From Vespertiliibacter pulmonis (lineage in GTDB: Bacteria; Pseudomonadota; Gammaproteobacteria; Enterobacterales; Pasteurellaceae): 64,000 bases of DNA. A program made the position numbers and the translations under genes. The notes beneath the pieces are model-generated. The model did no database searches, had not been told where the DNA came from, and was given only the letters and a program-made list of their open reading frames with translations. The stretch covers positions 1,436,830 through 1,500,829 of the forward strand of contig NZ_CP016615.1 in NCBI RefSeq assembly GCF_013377275.1. The letters run 5' to 3'. This document shows positions 27,581-37,176 of this stretch, one piece after another; the stretch's first letter is position 1; the number at the start of each line of letters is the position of its first letter.

Positions 27581-29170
27581 ATGACTAAGCATATTGAGTA
27601 TAATAATTCTCGTCGCAATTTTGTGAAATTGCTTACAGGAGTTGGGGCAGGAATGGCATTTGGAGGGACATTAAATGCGTTTTCTTCTAATGCGTATGCT
27701 GTAGCTTCTGCTGGTTCGACAATTGAAGCAGGTATTGCTTATCCATTATCAACGGGATTTGACCCTGCAACAGCAAGTAGTGCAGCAGCTCTAGCTGCTA
27801 ATTTACATATTTTTGAAGGCTTAGTTGATCTCCACCCTGCAACTCGTCAGCCTTATTTAGCCTTAGCGGGTAAAGAGCCGGAACAAATTGATGAGGTTAC
27901 GTGGCGTGTTGTATTACGTGAGGGGGCAACGTTTCATGATGGTAAACCTGTAACAGCAGATGATGTGGTCTATTCTTATGAGAGAGTGTTAAATCCAGAG
28001 AAAAAATCATTATTCGCACAATTTGTCCCTTTTATTGAGACGGTCAAAGCCATTGATGATAAGACCGTTGAATTTAAATTGAAATACCCATTTGCTATTT
28101 TTAAATTGCGATTAGGTATTGTAAAAATTGTGCCAAAACATATCGTTGAAGCGATTGGGCAAGTAGCATTTGATGCAAATCCTATTGGATCAGGTCCTTA
28201 TAAATTTGTTTCTGCAGTAAAAGATGACCGTATTGTATTTGAGATTTACCCAACCTATAACGGATTATATCCAGCAAAAGTGGAGAAAATGGTGTGGTTC
28301 TTGCTTTCTGATGATGCTGCTCGGGTTACTGCTCAAGAGTCTGGACGAGTTCAGGCTATTGAAAGTGTGCCTTATTTAGATGCGGATCGCTTAAAGAAGA
28401 AAGGTGCGGTAGAATCTGTTCAATCTTTCGGATTACTCTTTTTAATGTTTAATTGTAAGAAAGCTCCGTTTGATAATATCAAAGTCCGTCAAGCACTACA
28501 TTACGGTTTAGATACGCAAAAATTAATTGATATTGTTTTCTTAGGTAATGCGAAAGCGGCTACCTCTTATGTACAAGAGACTCACCCTGAATATGTTAAA
28601 GCTGCTACACAATATGATTATGATGTTACTCGTGCTTCTCAATTATTAAAAGATGCGGGTATTGATAAATTAGAGTTTCAGCTATTAGCAACAGATCATT
28701 CTTGGGTAAAAGAATGCGCTCCATTGATTTTAGAGTCGTGGAATAATATTCCTGGTGTAAAAGTTTCGTTGCAGCATCTGCAATCAGGGGCATTATATGG
28801 TAACCATGTTGATAAAGGTGCTTATGAGGTTGTGATTGCCCCAGGTGATCCATCAGTATTTGGTAATGATTTAGATCTCTTATTGAGTTGGTGGTATCGT
28901 GGTGATGTTTGGCCGAAAAAACGTTTTGGCTGGGCAGATACCTCGGAATATGCGAAATTACAAGATTTATTAGATCTCGCCATAAAAACAAAAGAGAGTG
29001 ATAAAGCAAAAGCTGCGTGGAAGGAAGCGATTGATCTTATTGCTGAACAAGTTCCACTTTATCCAATTATTCATCGTAAATTACCAACAGCTTGGAATGA
29101 TAAATCGTTAGATGGATTCCAGCCACTTCCAACTACAGGTCTATCTTTTATTGGTGTGGGACGTAAATAA
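27581..29170 (+). CDS. ABC solute-binding protein (SBP_bac_5), Tat-exported
   Basis: Periplasmic binding protein of the dipeptide/oligopeptide/nickel class, 529 residues. The N-terminus carries a textbook twin-arginine signal, S-R-R-N-F-V-K with Arg11-Arg12, a hydrophobic stretch and an A-Y-A-type cleavage site near residue 40, so it is exported folded. The family phrase [15 protein letters not shown] lies near residue 120. Ligand unknown. It has an AAGGAG ribosome site and leads a cluster with two permease domains, two ATPase domains and a flavoprotein. A hairpin of paired uptake signals separates it from the permease gene. Confidence 0.85.
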   Translation: MTKHIEYNNSRRNFVKLLTGVGAGMAFGGTLNAFSSNAYAVASAGSTIEAGIAYPLSTGFDPATASSAAALAANLHIFEGLVDLHPATRQPYLALAGKEPEQIDEVTWRVVLREGATFHDGKPVTADDVVYSYERVLNPEKKSLFAQFVPFIETVKAIDDKTVEFKLKYPFAIFKLRLGIVKIVPKHIVEAIGQVAFDANPIGSGPYKFVSAVKDDRIVFEIYPTYNGLYPAKVEKMVWFLLSDDAARVTAQESGRVQAIESVPYLDADRLKKKGAVESVQSFGLLFLMFNCKKAPFDNIKVRQALHYGLDTQKLIDIVFLGNAKAATSYVQETHPEYVKAATQYDYDVTRASQLLKDAGIDKLEFQLLATDHSWVKECAPLILESWNNIPGVKVSLQHLQSGALYGNHVDKGAYEVVIAPGDPSVFGNDLDLLLSWWYRGDVWPKKRFGWADTSEYAKLQDLLDLAIKTKESDKAKAAWKEAIDLIAEQVPLYPIIHRKLPTAWNDKSLDGFQPLPTTGLSFIGVGRK

Positions 29171-29190
29171 TTTATAACTACAACATATAA

Positions 29191-29249
29191 AACAAGCGGT
29201 ATGTTTTCTACTATTTTTGCAATTTTAGAAAATGATCATACCGCTTGTT
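29191..29249. terminator. Inverted uptake-signal hairpin between binding-protein and permease genes
   Basis: AACAAGCGGTATG (29191-29203) and its exact complement (29237-29249) form a 13-bp stem; inside, TTTTCTA and TAGAAAA can extend the pairing. Placed inside an operon, it may stop part of the transcription after the binding protein or stabilise its mRNA end. Confidence 0.6.
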
Positions 29250-29307
29250 GTTTAATAATTTTATCTATTTATTTAGTGAAACTTATTTCTAATCATTGGA
29301 GAATAAT

Positions 29308-30261
29308 GTGGAAATAGTCATTCGTTTATTGTTACGGCGTTTACTGGCACTACCCATAATGATGTTAGGAGTGAGTGCATTGGTATTTCTTATCCTGCAA
29401 TTAACTCCGGGTGATCCTGCAATCACAGCATTAGGAGAGGGAGCGAGTGAAGCCGCAAAAGAGTTGTATCGGCAGGAACATGGCTTAAATGATCCGATTA
29501 TTGTTCAATATTTTCGCTTTATTATGAATGCTCTTCATTTTGATTTTGGAATGACAACCCCACCAGAGCAGCCAATCACTTCGTTGATAGCAAAAGCATT
29601 TCCTATTACTTTACAGCTGACATTGATTGGAGTGATTTTAGCTGCGGTCATTTCATTCTCATTAGGTATCATCTCTGCTTTGTACCGAGATAGTTGGGTT
29701 GACCAAATTATTCGTTTATTGTCGGTAGCGGCGGTTGCTACTCCGTCATTTTGGTTAGGCATTTTATTAATTCAATGGTTTTCACTGAAATTAGGTTGGC
29801 TTCCTTCTGGAGGATTTATCCCTTTCAGTGAAAGCCTGTTTGGCTATGTTCATTCAATGATTTTGCCATCAGTTGCCTTAGCGATTCCTGTTTGTGCTTC
29901 ATTAATTCGAGTTGTGCGTACGACTATGGTAGAAGAAATGGATAAAGATTATGTTCGTACAGCAATCGGCAATGGCATTCCTTATAGTACAGTTATTCGT
30001 TATAACGTTTTAAGAAATGCGTTAATTACTCCTGTAACGGTGTTAGGACTACGAGTTGGGTATTTACTTGGCGGTGCCGTGGTGATAGAACAAATTTTTG
30101 ATTTACCAGGTATGGGAAAACTTATTTTTAATGGCATCGTAAATCACGATTTACATTTAGTACAAGGCGTCGTTTTAACGATTGCGTTTACCTTTGTATT
30201 AGTTAATATCATTGTGGATCTTCTGTATCTGATGATTAATCCTAAAATTAGGAGTTTGTAA
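29308..30261 (+). CDS. ABC permease, DppB/OppB type
   Basis: Inner-membrane permease of the peptide-type ABC importer, 317 residues with about six helices. It has the N-terminal L-L-R-R-L-L-A-L-P-I segment, the Q-L-T-P-G-D-P motif near residue 33, and the EAA loop D-Y-V-R-T-A-I-G-N-G near residue 215. The likely start is GTG at 29308 with GGAG 6 bases before it; the nearby ATG at 29306 is in another frame. A TTG at 29296 is in frame but overlaps the ribosome site. The stop overlaps the next ATG by one base. Confidence 0.88.
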   Translation: MEIVIRLLLRRLLALPIMMLGVSALVFLILQLTPGDPAITALGEGASEAAKELYRQEHGLNDPIIVQYFRFIMNALHFDFGMTTPPEQPITSLIAKAFPITLQLTLIGVILAAVISFSLGIISALYRDSWVDQIIRLLSVAAVATPSFWLGILLIQWFSLKLGWLPSGGFIPFSESLFGYVHSMILPSVALAIPVCASLIRVVRTTMVEEMDKDYVRTAIGNGIPYSTVIRYNVLRNALITPVTVLGLRVGYLLGGAVVIEQIFDLPGMGKLIFNGIVNHDLHLVQGVVLTIAFTFVLVNIIVDLLYLMINPKIRSL

Positions 30262-32225
30262 TGTTTCGCCAACGATTAGCAGATAAGCTTGCTTCTGGAG
30301 GAGCAAGGTTTAATGGATTATCGAAAGTATCTAAAATTGCACTACTTTTTTTAGTATTGATGATAATTATTGCATTATTAGCTCCTTGGATTGCTCCTTA
30401 TGATCCTTTAAAAACATTGCGGCCTGTTCAAGCACCGAGTAGCGTATATTGGTTCGGAACAGACCGCTTGGGGAGAGATATTTTTTCACGGCTTTTATTC
30501 GGTGCTCAAACATCAATGTTCATTGGTTTAGGGGCAGTTGCAATGGCAATTGTATTTGGTGGAATTTTAGGTGCAATGGCAGCAACGGCGAGTAAATGGG
30601 GAAATGAAGTCATTATGCGATTAATGGATATATTAATGGCATTTCCGGGAATTGCTTTGGCCGCAGTGTTATTAGCTACATTTGGAAATAGTATTCCAGT
30701 TATTATTATTACTATTGCTATTGTTTATACACCGCAGTTAGCGAGAGTTGTTCGAGCTAATATTGTTTCCCAGTGGGAGGAAGATTATGTCCGTGCTGAA
30801 CGAGTTATCGGTGGAAGTAGAACCTATATTTTAGTGAAGCACATCATACGGAATGTTGCCGCACCAGTCTTAGTTTTTTCAACGGTAATGGTGGCTGATG
30901 CGATTGTATTGGAAGCCTCTCTCTCATTTTTAGGAGCAGGTGTTCAATCCCCTCATCCTTCTTGGGGAAATGTATTGTCTGAGGGGCGTAATCTAGTTTT
31001 AAGCGGTTTTTGGTGGGCAACAACATTTGCTGGGTTAGCTATATTATTTACTGTACTTTCACTAAATATTCTATCTGAAGGTTTAACTGATGCCTTGGTT
31101 AATCCAAAATTAAAAGAGAGCGCTAAAAAAACGATAGATAAGACAGAGGATAAACCATTATCAAAAGATGTAGAAGAAGCGTTGGCAGAAAGTCAGGCAT
31201 TAAAACGTTATTTAATGCAATTACAGGAGAAAGAGAATTCCCGTAACGATAGAATGTTATTAGGCTCACAAGGAAAACCTATTTTACAGGTAAAAAACTT
31301 ATCAATCCGTTTTCCAAATCGTTATGGTGATATTGCCTTGGTAGATAATATTAGTTTTACTGTTCACGAAGGCGAAACAATGGGGCTAGTTGGAGAGTCA
31401 GGTTGTGGTAAGTCTATTTCTGCTTTCTCTATTATGGGGCTTTTACCTAAATCAGCTAAAATAACCGGTGAAATTTTATTTACTGACCGTGCGGGTAATC
31501 TACATAATTTGTTAGATACGCAGGAATTAGTTCAATTACGCGGTAATGAAATCGCAATGATCTATCAAGATGCGTTAAGTGCTTTGAATCCGTCAATGCG
31601 AATTAGAGATCAACTGGGACAATTAATTAAACGAGGTGGAAAAAATTCTGCGGAAACCTTATTAAACTGGGTGAAATTAGATCCTTCGAAAACATTAAAC
31701 CGTTATCCGCACGAATTATCAGGTGGGCAAAGACAGCGTGTGCTAATTGCGATGGCATTAGCTCGAGAACCAAAATTATTGATTGCAGATGAGCCAACAA
31801 CGGCATTAGATGTAACCGTTCAAGCTGAAGTTATTAATTTACTAAATGAATTGCGTGAAAAATTAGGCTTTGCAATGATTTTTGTAAGCCACGATTTAGC
31901 CTTGGTTGCTCAAATGGCACACCATATTACGGTAATGTATGCAGGGCAAATTGTTGAAATGGCACCTACAACACTATTATTAACGAATCCAACCCACGAA
32001 TATACAAGGGGCTTACTGGGATCGGTGTTATCTACGGAATGTTGTGCAACACGTTTATATCAAATTCCGGGAAGCGTCCCATCACCGTTTGATTTTGTGA
32101 ATGGTGATAGATTTGCTAGTCGTTCTTTACGAGCGAATGCAGATCCCTCTCAGAAATTAACACTGGTGCCAGTGGGTAACCACCCTGAGCATATTTGGGC
32201 ATCACATTTAACAGCGGAAAAATAA
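30261..32225 (+). CDS. Fused ABC permease (DppC-like) and ATPase (DppD-like)
   Basis: One 654-residue chain joins two parts that are usually separate. Residues 1-282 form a DppC-type permease, with F-G-T-D-R-L-G-R-D near 65 and the EAA loop D-Y-V-R-A-E-R near 175. Residues about 283-340 are a charged helical linker. Residues about 341-654 are an ATPase with Walker A G-E-S-G-C-G-K-S (378-385), signature L-S-G-G-Q-R-Q-R and Walker B L-L-I-A-D-E-P. The C-terminal peptide-transporter extension lacks the Cys residues usually found there (F-D-F-V-N-G-D-R-F-A-S-R-S in place of a Cys-containing segment). No stop or frameshift is seen at the junction. Confidence 0.9.
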   Translation: MFRQRLADKLASGGARFNGLSKVSKIALLFLVLMIIIALLAPWIAPYDPLKTLRPVQAPSSVYWFGTDRLGRDIFSRLLFGAQTSMFIGLGAVAMAIVFGGILGAMAATASKWGNEVIMRLMDILMAFPGIALAAVLLATFGNSIPVIIITIAIVYTPQLARVVRANIVSQWEEDYVRAERVIGGSRTYILVKHIIRNVAAPVLVFSTVMVADAIVLEASLSFLGAGVQSPHPSWGNVLSEGRNLVLSGFWWATTFAGLAILFTVLSLNILSEGLTDALVNPKLKESAKKTIDKTEDKPLSKDVEEALAESQALKRYLMQLQEKENSRNDRMLLGSQGKPILQVKNLSIRFPNRYGDIALVDNISFTVHEGETMGLVGESGCGKSISAFSIMGLLPKSAKITGEILFTDRAGNLHNLLDTQELVQLRGNEIAMIYQDALSALNPSMRIRDQLGQLIKRGGKNSAETLLNWVKLDPSKTLNRYPHELSGGQRQRVLIAMALAREPKLLIADEPTTALDVTVQAEVINLLNELREKLGFAMIFVSHDLALVAQMAHHITVMYAGQIVEMAPTTLLLTNPTHEYTRGLLGSVLSTECCATRLYQIPGSVPSPFDFVNGDRFASRSLRANADPSQKLTLVPVGNHPEHIWASHLTAEK

Positions 32226-32227
32226 GT

Positions 32228-33028
32228 ATGACAGCAGCAGAGATATCTCCGATTATTGAACTAGATAATATTAGAGTTGAATTCCCTTCTCGTGATGGCT
32301 CATTTTTTCGACCTAAAAAAGTAACGGCAGTAGGAGGCGTGAGTTTATCTATCAGCGCTGGAGAAACAGTTGGGATCGTTGGGCAATCAGGCTGTGGTAA
32401 ATCAACATTAGCAAATGTGATGATTGGTTTACAAAAACCGAGCACAGGTACAGTTAAATTTAATGGTTTACGAATGCGTTACGGTAGTACGAAGGATCGT
32501 AAACAATTTGGTAAACAAGTTGCAGTAATTTTTCAAGATCCTGCAACGGCACTGAACCCAAGAATGAGGGTGCTGGATATTCTAAAAGATCCTATGGATA
32601 TCCATAATGTACTTTTACCTCAAGAACGAGAAAAGAAAGTTTATGAATTACTTGAGCGAGTGGGGTTACCCCATTCAGTTGCATTAGTTGAGCCAACTCG
32701 TTTATCTGGCGGACAGAAACAGCGTGTTGCGATTGCTCGTGCTTTAACATTAAATCCAAAATTAATTGTTGCAGATGAACCTACTTCAGCCCTTGATGTA
32801 TCCGTACGGGCCCAAATTTTAAATCTACTCGCTGATTTAAAAGTTGAATTAAATCTTGCGATGGTATTTATTTCCCACGATTTACAGACTGTTCGCCAAG
32901 TGTCGGATCGTATTGTTGTTATGAATGAGGGCGTTATCATAGAACAGGGCACAGCAATAGATATCTTTGAACGACCACAGCAGTCTTATACACGGAGTTT
33001 ATTAGATGCCGCTCCCTCACTACTTTAG
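32228..33028 (+). CDS. ABC ATPase, DppF/OppF type
   Basis: Second ATPase of the peptide-type importer, 266 residues. Walker A is G-Q-S-G-C-G-K-S near residue 60, signature L-S-G-G-Q-K-Q-R near residue 160, Walker B L-I-V-A-D-E-P near residue 180, H-loop I-S-H-D. I chose the ATG at 32228, 2 bases after the fused gene; an upstream in-frame start at 32195 would overlap it. The C-terminal peptide-transporter extension is absent, making it shorter than E. coli DppF. Confidence 0.9.
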   Translation: MTAAEISPIIELDNIRVEFPSRDGSFFRPKKVTAVGGVSLSISAGETVGIVGQSGCGKSTLANVMIGLQKPSTGTVKFNGLRMRYGSTKDRKQFGKQVAVIFQDPATALNPRMRVLDILKDPMDIHNVLLPQEREKKVYELLERVGLPHSVALVEPTRLSGGQKQRVAIARALTLNPKLIVADEPTSALDVSVRAQILNLLADLKVELNLAMVFISHDLQTVRQVSDRIVVMNEGVIIEQGTAIDIFERPQQSYTRSLLDAAPSLL

Positions 33029-33071
33029 CAAGCGGTAAGATTATAAAAAGTTTTACATACAGGTTTATATA

Positions 33072-34667
33072 ATGAATGGCATATCAATTTCTCGTACTAT
33101 TGAAACGGAATTGTTAGTAATCGGTAGTGGGATTGCAGGGCTTGCAAGCTGTGTAGAAGCCCGTTCAAAAGGCATTCAAGTTGTGCTGATAAGTAAAACA
33201 CCGATTGGGAGTGGCGCAAGTTATTTTCCATTAAAGGCAACATTGGGTATTCAAGTTACGGGTGGAAAGCAGGATTATCTGCTATTCCAAGAGGATATTG
33301 AACGAGTTGCGCAAGGTGTTAATAACCCTAAAATTGTTAAAGCCTATATTGAAGAATCTGCTGAAAGCATTGAATTGCTTAATCGCATAGGTTTTGAACC
33401 GTGGCAACGAAAAGACAATCGCCCAGCGTGTTTTGCTCGTTATGCAAGGCCTGTTTTTTTGATAAATAATTGGCGAGATTCTGCGGAAAGAGCAAAAAAA
33501 ATTATTGCAGATAAAAATATTTCATTTTATGAAAATGCTACGCTCATTCATATTGAAGTGGATAATAATCAAGTCCAAGGTGCTATTTTTAGTTGTATAA
33601 ATAATGGCAATTTGGAATATATTTTTTGCCGTACATCACAGATTATACTCGCTACAGGTGGAATTGCTGGTTTATATAAAGATAATCTTTATCCTGCTGA
33701 TATTATTGGTTCAAGTCACTATGTTGCTCAACAAGCGGGGGCTAAATTAAAAAATTTGGAGTTTCTCCAGTTTATTCCTTCATTCGTTGAGCCAAAATAT
33801 AAAGTATTATTTGGTGAGCATACATTAAAGTATGTGGAAAAGGTAACGGATAATGCAGGCAATAATCTTTTTCCTCATTTAACACCGCAAGATTTTCATA
33901 AAATGATGGTAGAAAGGAGTGATTATGCCCCATTTAGTGTAGATTTTCCCTGTGTGGAATTTGATTTAGTTATGATGAAGCACCTGATGAAAAACCCACA
34001 GGAGAAAGGGATTTATTTACATTATAGTAATGCCATATATCAAGATAAAAGCGAGTTTTATACTGTTTATTTAGATTGGCTTAAAAATGATGTCGGGATT
34101 GATCTATTGAAAGAACCTATTGCGATTGCGCCCTTTGCCCATAGCTGTAATGGAGGTGTGGTGATTGATGAAAATGCACAAACTGATGTTAAAGGGCTAT
34201 TTGCAGTCGGGGAAATTTCATCTTGTATTGAAGGTGCAAATCGGCTAGGGGGAAATTCTGTTGGGGGAAGTTTAGTTTTTTCTAAAAGAGCTGTTCGGAA
34301 AATTGCACAAAACTTATCAGAAAAAGTTGTTAGTGTAACGAAAGATATTTCACTCAATAAATTATTAAGCTTGTTACATAATCCATCAGGAGATGAAAAT
34401 TTAACACCGAGTCAGGTATTAAACAATATTCGGCAACAAATGACTCGCTTTGCTAATGTGTATCGAACCCCAGAAAATTTAGTTATACTCAGGAAGGAAC
34501 TTCATTCGTTAGAAAATCGTTTTCAACCACTAAAATATCAAGCATTTAACGGCATTGAAATTTATTTTGGATTGAAGACAGCACAATGCGTTGTGTCAGC
34601 GATGATTGCTCGCCAACATAGTTTAGGATCCCATTTTATTGATAGGTTAGATTGTGATAAAAAGTAA
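33072..34667 (+). CDS. FAD-dependent oxidoreductase, FrdA/SdhA/NadB superfamily
   Basis: A 531-residue flavoprotein, probably cytoplasmic because no signal peptide is seen. The FAD fold is clear: G-S-G-I-A-G (18-23) and, near the C-terminal third, G-L-F-A-V-G-E followed by G-A-N-R-L-G-G-N-S. The His of H-S-C-N-G-G matches the family's H-Y-T-M-G-G. But the E-F-V-Q-F-H-P-T motif reads E-F-L-Q-F-I-P-S, and no R-G-E-G-G segment with the catalytic Arg follows. It is therefore unlikely to be a simple fumarate reductase or L-aspartate oxidase; the substrate is unknown. It lies 43 bases after the second ABC ATPase, on the same strand. Confidence 0.8.
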   Translation: MNGISISRTIETELLVIGSGIAGLASCVEARSKGIQVVLISKTPIGSGASYFPLKATLGIQVTGGKQDYLLFQEDIERVAQGVNNPKIVKAYIEESAESIELLNRIGFEPWQRKDNRPACFARYARPVFLINNWRDSAERAKKIIADKNISFYENATLIHIEVDNNQVQGAIFSCINNGNLEYIFCRTSQIILATGGIAGLYKDNLYPADIIGSSHYVAQQAGAKLKNLEFLQFIPSFVEPKYKVLFGEHTLKYVEKVTDNAGNNLFPHLTPQDFHKMMVERSDYAPFSVDFPCVEFDLVMMKHLMKNPQEKGIYLHYSNAIYQDKSEFYTVYLDWLKNDVGIDLLKEPIAIAPFAHSCNGGVVIDENAQTDVKGLFAVGEISSCIEGANRLGGNSVGGSLVFSKRAVRKIAQNLSEKVVSVTKDISLNKLLSLLHNPSGDENLTPSQVLNNIRQQMTRFANVYRTPENLVILRKELHSLENRFQPLKYQAFNGIEIYFGLKTAQCVVSAMIARQHSLGSHFIDRLDCDKK

Positions 34668-34812
34668 ATACAAATAATTTTGATAAATTTAGTTTGAGCA
34701 TTGTTAATATTTTTGAGAAACTACCGCTTGTCGTTCTCATAACAGAGAGGCTTTAAGCCATTGTTTCTTCTGCTATGAAATAGTAAACATTATTTAGTAA
34801 TATTGGGATTGT

Positions 34813-35316
34813 ATGGTTGATTTTATTATTATCGGAATTGTTGTTTTCTCGTTATTAGTTAGCTTATGGCGAGGGTTTGTCAGCGAAGTGCTTTCATTAG
34901 CAGGTTGGGTTATCGCTTTTTTTATTGCTAGTAAATTTTATCAACCTATGAGTTTGGTATTACTGCAAATTAATTCCTCTTATTTACAAAATTCAGAATA
35001 TCTTCGTAATGGTATTGCTGCTACAATTTTATTTATTGCCGTATTAATTGTTAGTGGAATTATAAATGCACTGTTGGCAAAATTAGTTGATAAAACAGGG
35101 CTATCTGGAACAGATCGTGTTTTAGGGGCAGGTTTTGGAATTTTACGTGGCATTTTTATTGTCGCAGCAATTTTATTTTTCTTGGATACATTCACACAAT
35201 TTAGCCAAAGTACATTGTGGAAGGAATCCCAATTAATACCTCATTTCGATTTTATTGTTAAATGGTTTTTTGAGCAGTTACAGGCTAATTCTAGTTTTCT
35301 AAAAACTGCGAACTAA
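34813..35316 (+). CDS. cvpA: CvpA family membrane protein
   Basis: Inner-membrane protein of 167 residues named for its effect on colicin V production; its exact role is unsettled. Four hydrophobic helices and the family phrases S-L-W-R-G-F-V-S-E-V-L-S-L-A-G-W near residue 16 and D-R-V-L-G-A-G-F-G-I-L-R-G near residue 100 are visible. In most gamma-proteobacteria purF follows; here the next gene is the convergent apfD, 4 bases away. The 145 bases upstream hold an uptake-signal word at about 34722 and no other clear signal. Confidence 0.9.
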   Translation: MVDFIIIGIVVFSLLVSLWRGFVSEVLSLAGWVIAFFIASKFYQPMSLVLLQINSSYLQNSEYLRNGIAATILFIAVLIVSGIINALLAKLVDKTGLSGTDRVLGAGFGILRGIFIVAAILFFLDTFTQFSQSTLWKESQLIPHFDFIVKWFFEQLQANSSFLKTAN

Positions 35317-35320
35317 ACAA

Positions 35321-35989
35321 TTAATTTATTATTAACAATAGTAATGTTGAAAAACTGATAAAGGGAATAAATGGTAGCTTTGTCAGTTTTTCTTTTTTTA
35401 CTAAAAAGTAACCGCTTGCAAAAATTAACCCACTAAGACTAGCTATAAGTAGTAATAGCAATATTTCTTCAAGCCTAAATAATGGAGAAATTGCAACAAG
35501 TATAATAACATCGCCCATTCCAAAAACTTCTTTTTTTAATAAGAATTGAGTGATTTGAATCAATAAGAAGAAAAATATAAGTGTAAATAATAATGAAATA
35601 ATATAAGGGTAGATATTATATTCATTAAATAACACGAGATGTAGGAGGGTTATTATAAAAATAATAGTTACATATTTACTGTCGGTTAAATAATAGAGAG
35701 TATCTAATATAGAAAGATAAATAAGAATAAAAATTATAGTAATGATTGTTGGTGGGTAGTGATTGAGAAAGAGTGATAAAATAGGTAAAGAAAGAAAAAG
35801 AATAAAATTTTTTAATCGGCTATTTTTCTCTTGTAATTTAGAATGAGAGATTAATTGCTCAAGTGTAAGATCTAAAGAGACTAGATCAGACATATTTTGA
35901 TAAATTAAGGTATTTATCTTTAGCGGAAAATTTTTTAGTTCATATAGAAACCAAAATGCACAGAAAATTGAAACAAGAAATAGCATCAT
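35321..35989 (-). CDS. apfD: Type IV prepilin peptidase ApfD/PilD
   Basis: Membrane aspartyl protease that removes the leader of type IV prepilin. The 222-residue protein has about seven hydrophobic helices and the two Asp motifs of the A24 family: L-D-T-L-Y-Y-L-T-D near residue 95 and F-G-M-G-D near residue 155. It lacks the Cys-bearing N-terminal methyltransferase region of longer PilD proteins, as in other short Pasteurellaceae versions. It overlaps apfC by 4 bases and ends the apfABCD operon. Confidence 0.87.
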   Translation of the reverse strand: MMLFLVSIFCAFWFLYELKNFPLKINTLIYQNMSDLVSLDLTLEQLISHSKLQEKNSRLKNFILFLSLPILSLFLNHYPPTIITIIFILIYLSILDTLYYLTDSKYVTIIFIITLLHLVLFNEYNIYPYIISLLFTLIFFFLLIQITQFLLKKEVFGMGDVIILVAISPLFRLEEILLLLLIASLSGLIFASGYFLVKKEKLTKLPFIPFISFSTLLLLIIN

Positions 35990-37176
35990 TCAACTAATGT
36001 TCCCATATCAAAAATAGGTAAATATAATCCTATAATAATTGTGCCAACAATTATTCCCATAATTAGCATTAATATAGGTTCAAGTAATTGAGACAGTAAA
36101 TCAATTTGATAATCGAGCTGTTGTTGATATATCTCACTGATATGCTCTAACATTTCAGCCAACTTACCACTTTTTTCACCAATAGTAATCATTTGAATCG
36201 TATTATTACCAAAAATAGTAGGATCTAATCCATCGCAAAATCGGTAACCTTGTTGTAGTAGTTGAAGTATTGATTGCACTTCATTATATAAAATAGGATC
36301 GCTCTTTTTTGAATAAAGAAATGATTTTAAAATAACATCTAAACGAAGTTGTGATTGCAACATTAAAGCACAGTTTTGGCAAAAGAAAATTATTCTATTA
36401 TAATTTATAATATGTTTAAAAATGGGTAAATGACTAAATATAAATTGTTTTATTAAAATAATATAATGAGTTTTCTTTGAAAGTATAAAGATAAGTGTGC
36501 TCATTATTATTGATATGGCTAATATAGTGTAGGTGTTTTCTGTAAGAAATGAAGAAGTCGTAAAGAGGATATCTGTAATAAGTGGTAATGATTTTTGTTT
36601 TTCGCCATATAGTTCAGCAAATTGAGGAACGATGAAAATTAATAATAGCAGAGATAAAGAAAGTGATATAATTAAAACAATTACAGGGTAAAAAAGAATT
36701 TTTTTAATTTTCTTTTGTAGCTTTTCTGTTTTATTGCGAGATTTTACTAATTTACTTAAAATAATAGCTAATTGACCGCTTGCTTCTCCCATTCTTATGA
36801 GTTGAATTTCTTGAGTAGTGAGATATTTATCTATTTTCTCAATAGATTGTGATAAAGTAAAACCTGTTTCTAAATATTGAATAATTAGTTTTAACCATTG
36901 ATAAACTCTAATTTGATTACAATTTTGTAATATCATTGCTAAAGCTGTATTGAGTGGAATTGTTGTATTGAGTAATAATGTAATTTGATTTAATATCTGC
37001 GTAATTTCTTCATTTGTAGGCGTTTTAGGAAAAATAAAATTACGCTTAATCGTCAGTTGAGCATAACCCTTTTGTTGTAAAGATTGTTCAAGTTGTTCTC
37101 GGCTTTCTGCTAAACATTTTCCTTTCTGTTTTTTTCCAAAGCGATTGACAGCTTTCCAATAATATTCATAAATCAT
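35986..37176 (-). CDS. apfC: Type IV pilus inner-membrane platform protein ApfC/PilC
   Basis: Polytopic platform protein of the type IV pilus or transformation pseudopilus, 396 residues with two T2SSF domains (about 60-185 and 265-385) and three hydrophobic helices. Conserved G-E-x-S-G-Q-L and G-E-K-S-G-K-L-A-E-M-L motifs mark the two halves. I chose the ATG at 37176, which lies inside the apfB end, 11 bases before the close of its stop codon, over an earlier non-ATG start. An uptake-signal-like word lies inside the gene. Confidence 0.9.
   Translation of the reverse strand: MIYEYYWKAVNRFGKKQKGKCLAESREQLEQSLQQKGYAQLTIKRNFIFPKTPTNEEITQILNQITLLLNTTIPLNTALAMILQNCNQIRVYQWLKLIIQYLETGFTLSQSIEKIDKYLTTQEIQLIRMGEASGQLAIILSKLVKSRNKTEKLQKKIKKILFYPVIVLIISLSLSLLLLIFIVPQFAELYGEKQKSLPLITDILFTTSSFLTENTYTILAISIIMSTLIFILSKKTHYIILIKQFIFSHLPIFKHIINYNRIIFFCQNCALMLQSQLRLDVILKSFLYSKKSDPILYNEVQSILQLLQQGYRFCDGLDPTIFGNNTIQMITIGEKSGKLAEMLEHISEIYQQQLDYQIDLLSQLLEPILMLIMGIIVGTIIIGLYLPIFDMGTLVE

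Noticed and set aside
34813..35316. Colicin production operon suggested by the name cvpA
   Set aside because: CvpA is a conserved housekeeping membrane protein; no bacteriocin, immunity or export gene is near.
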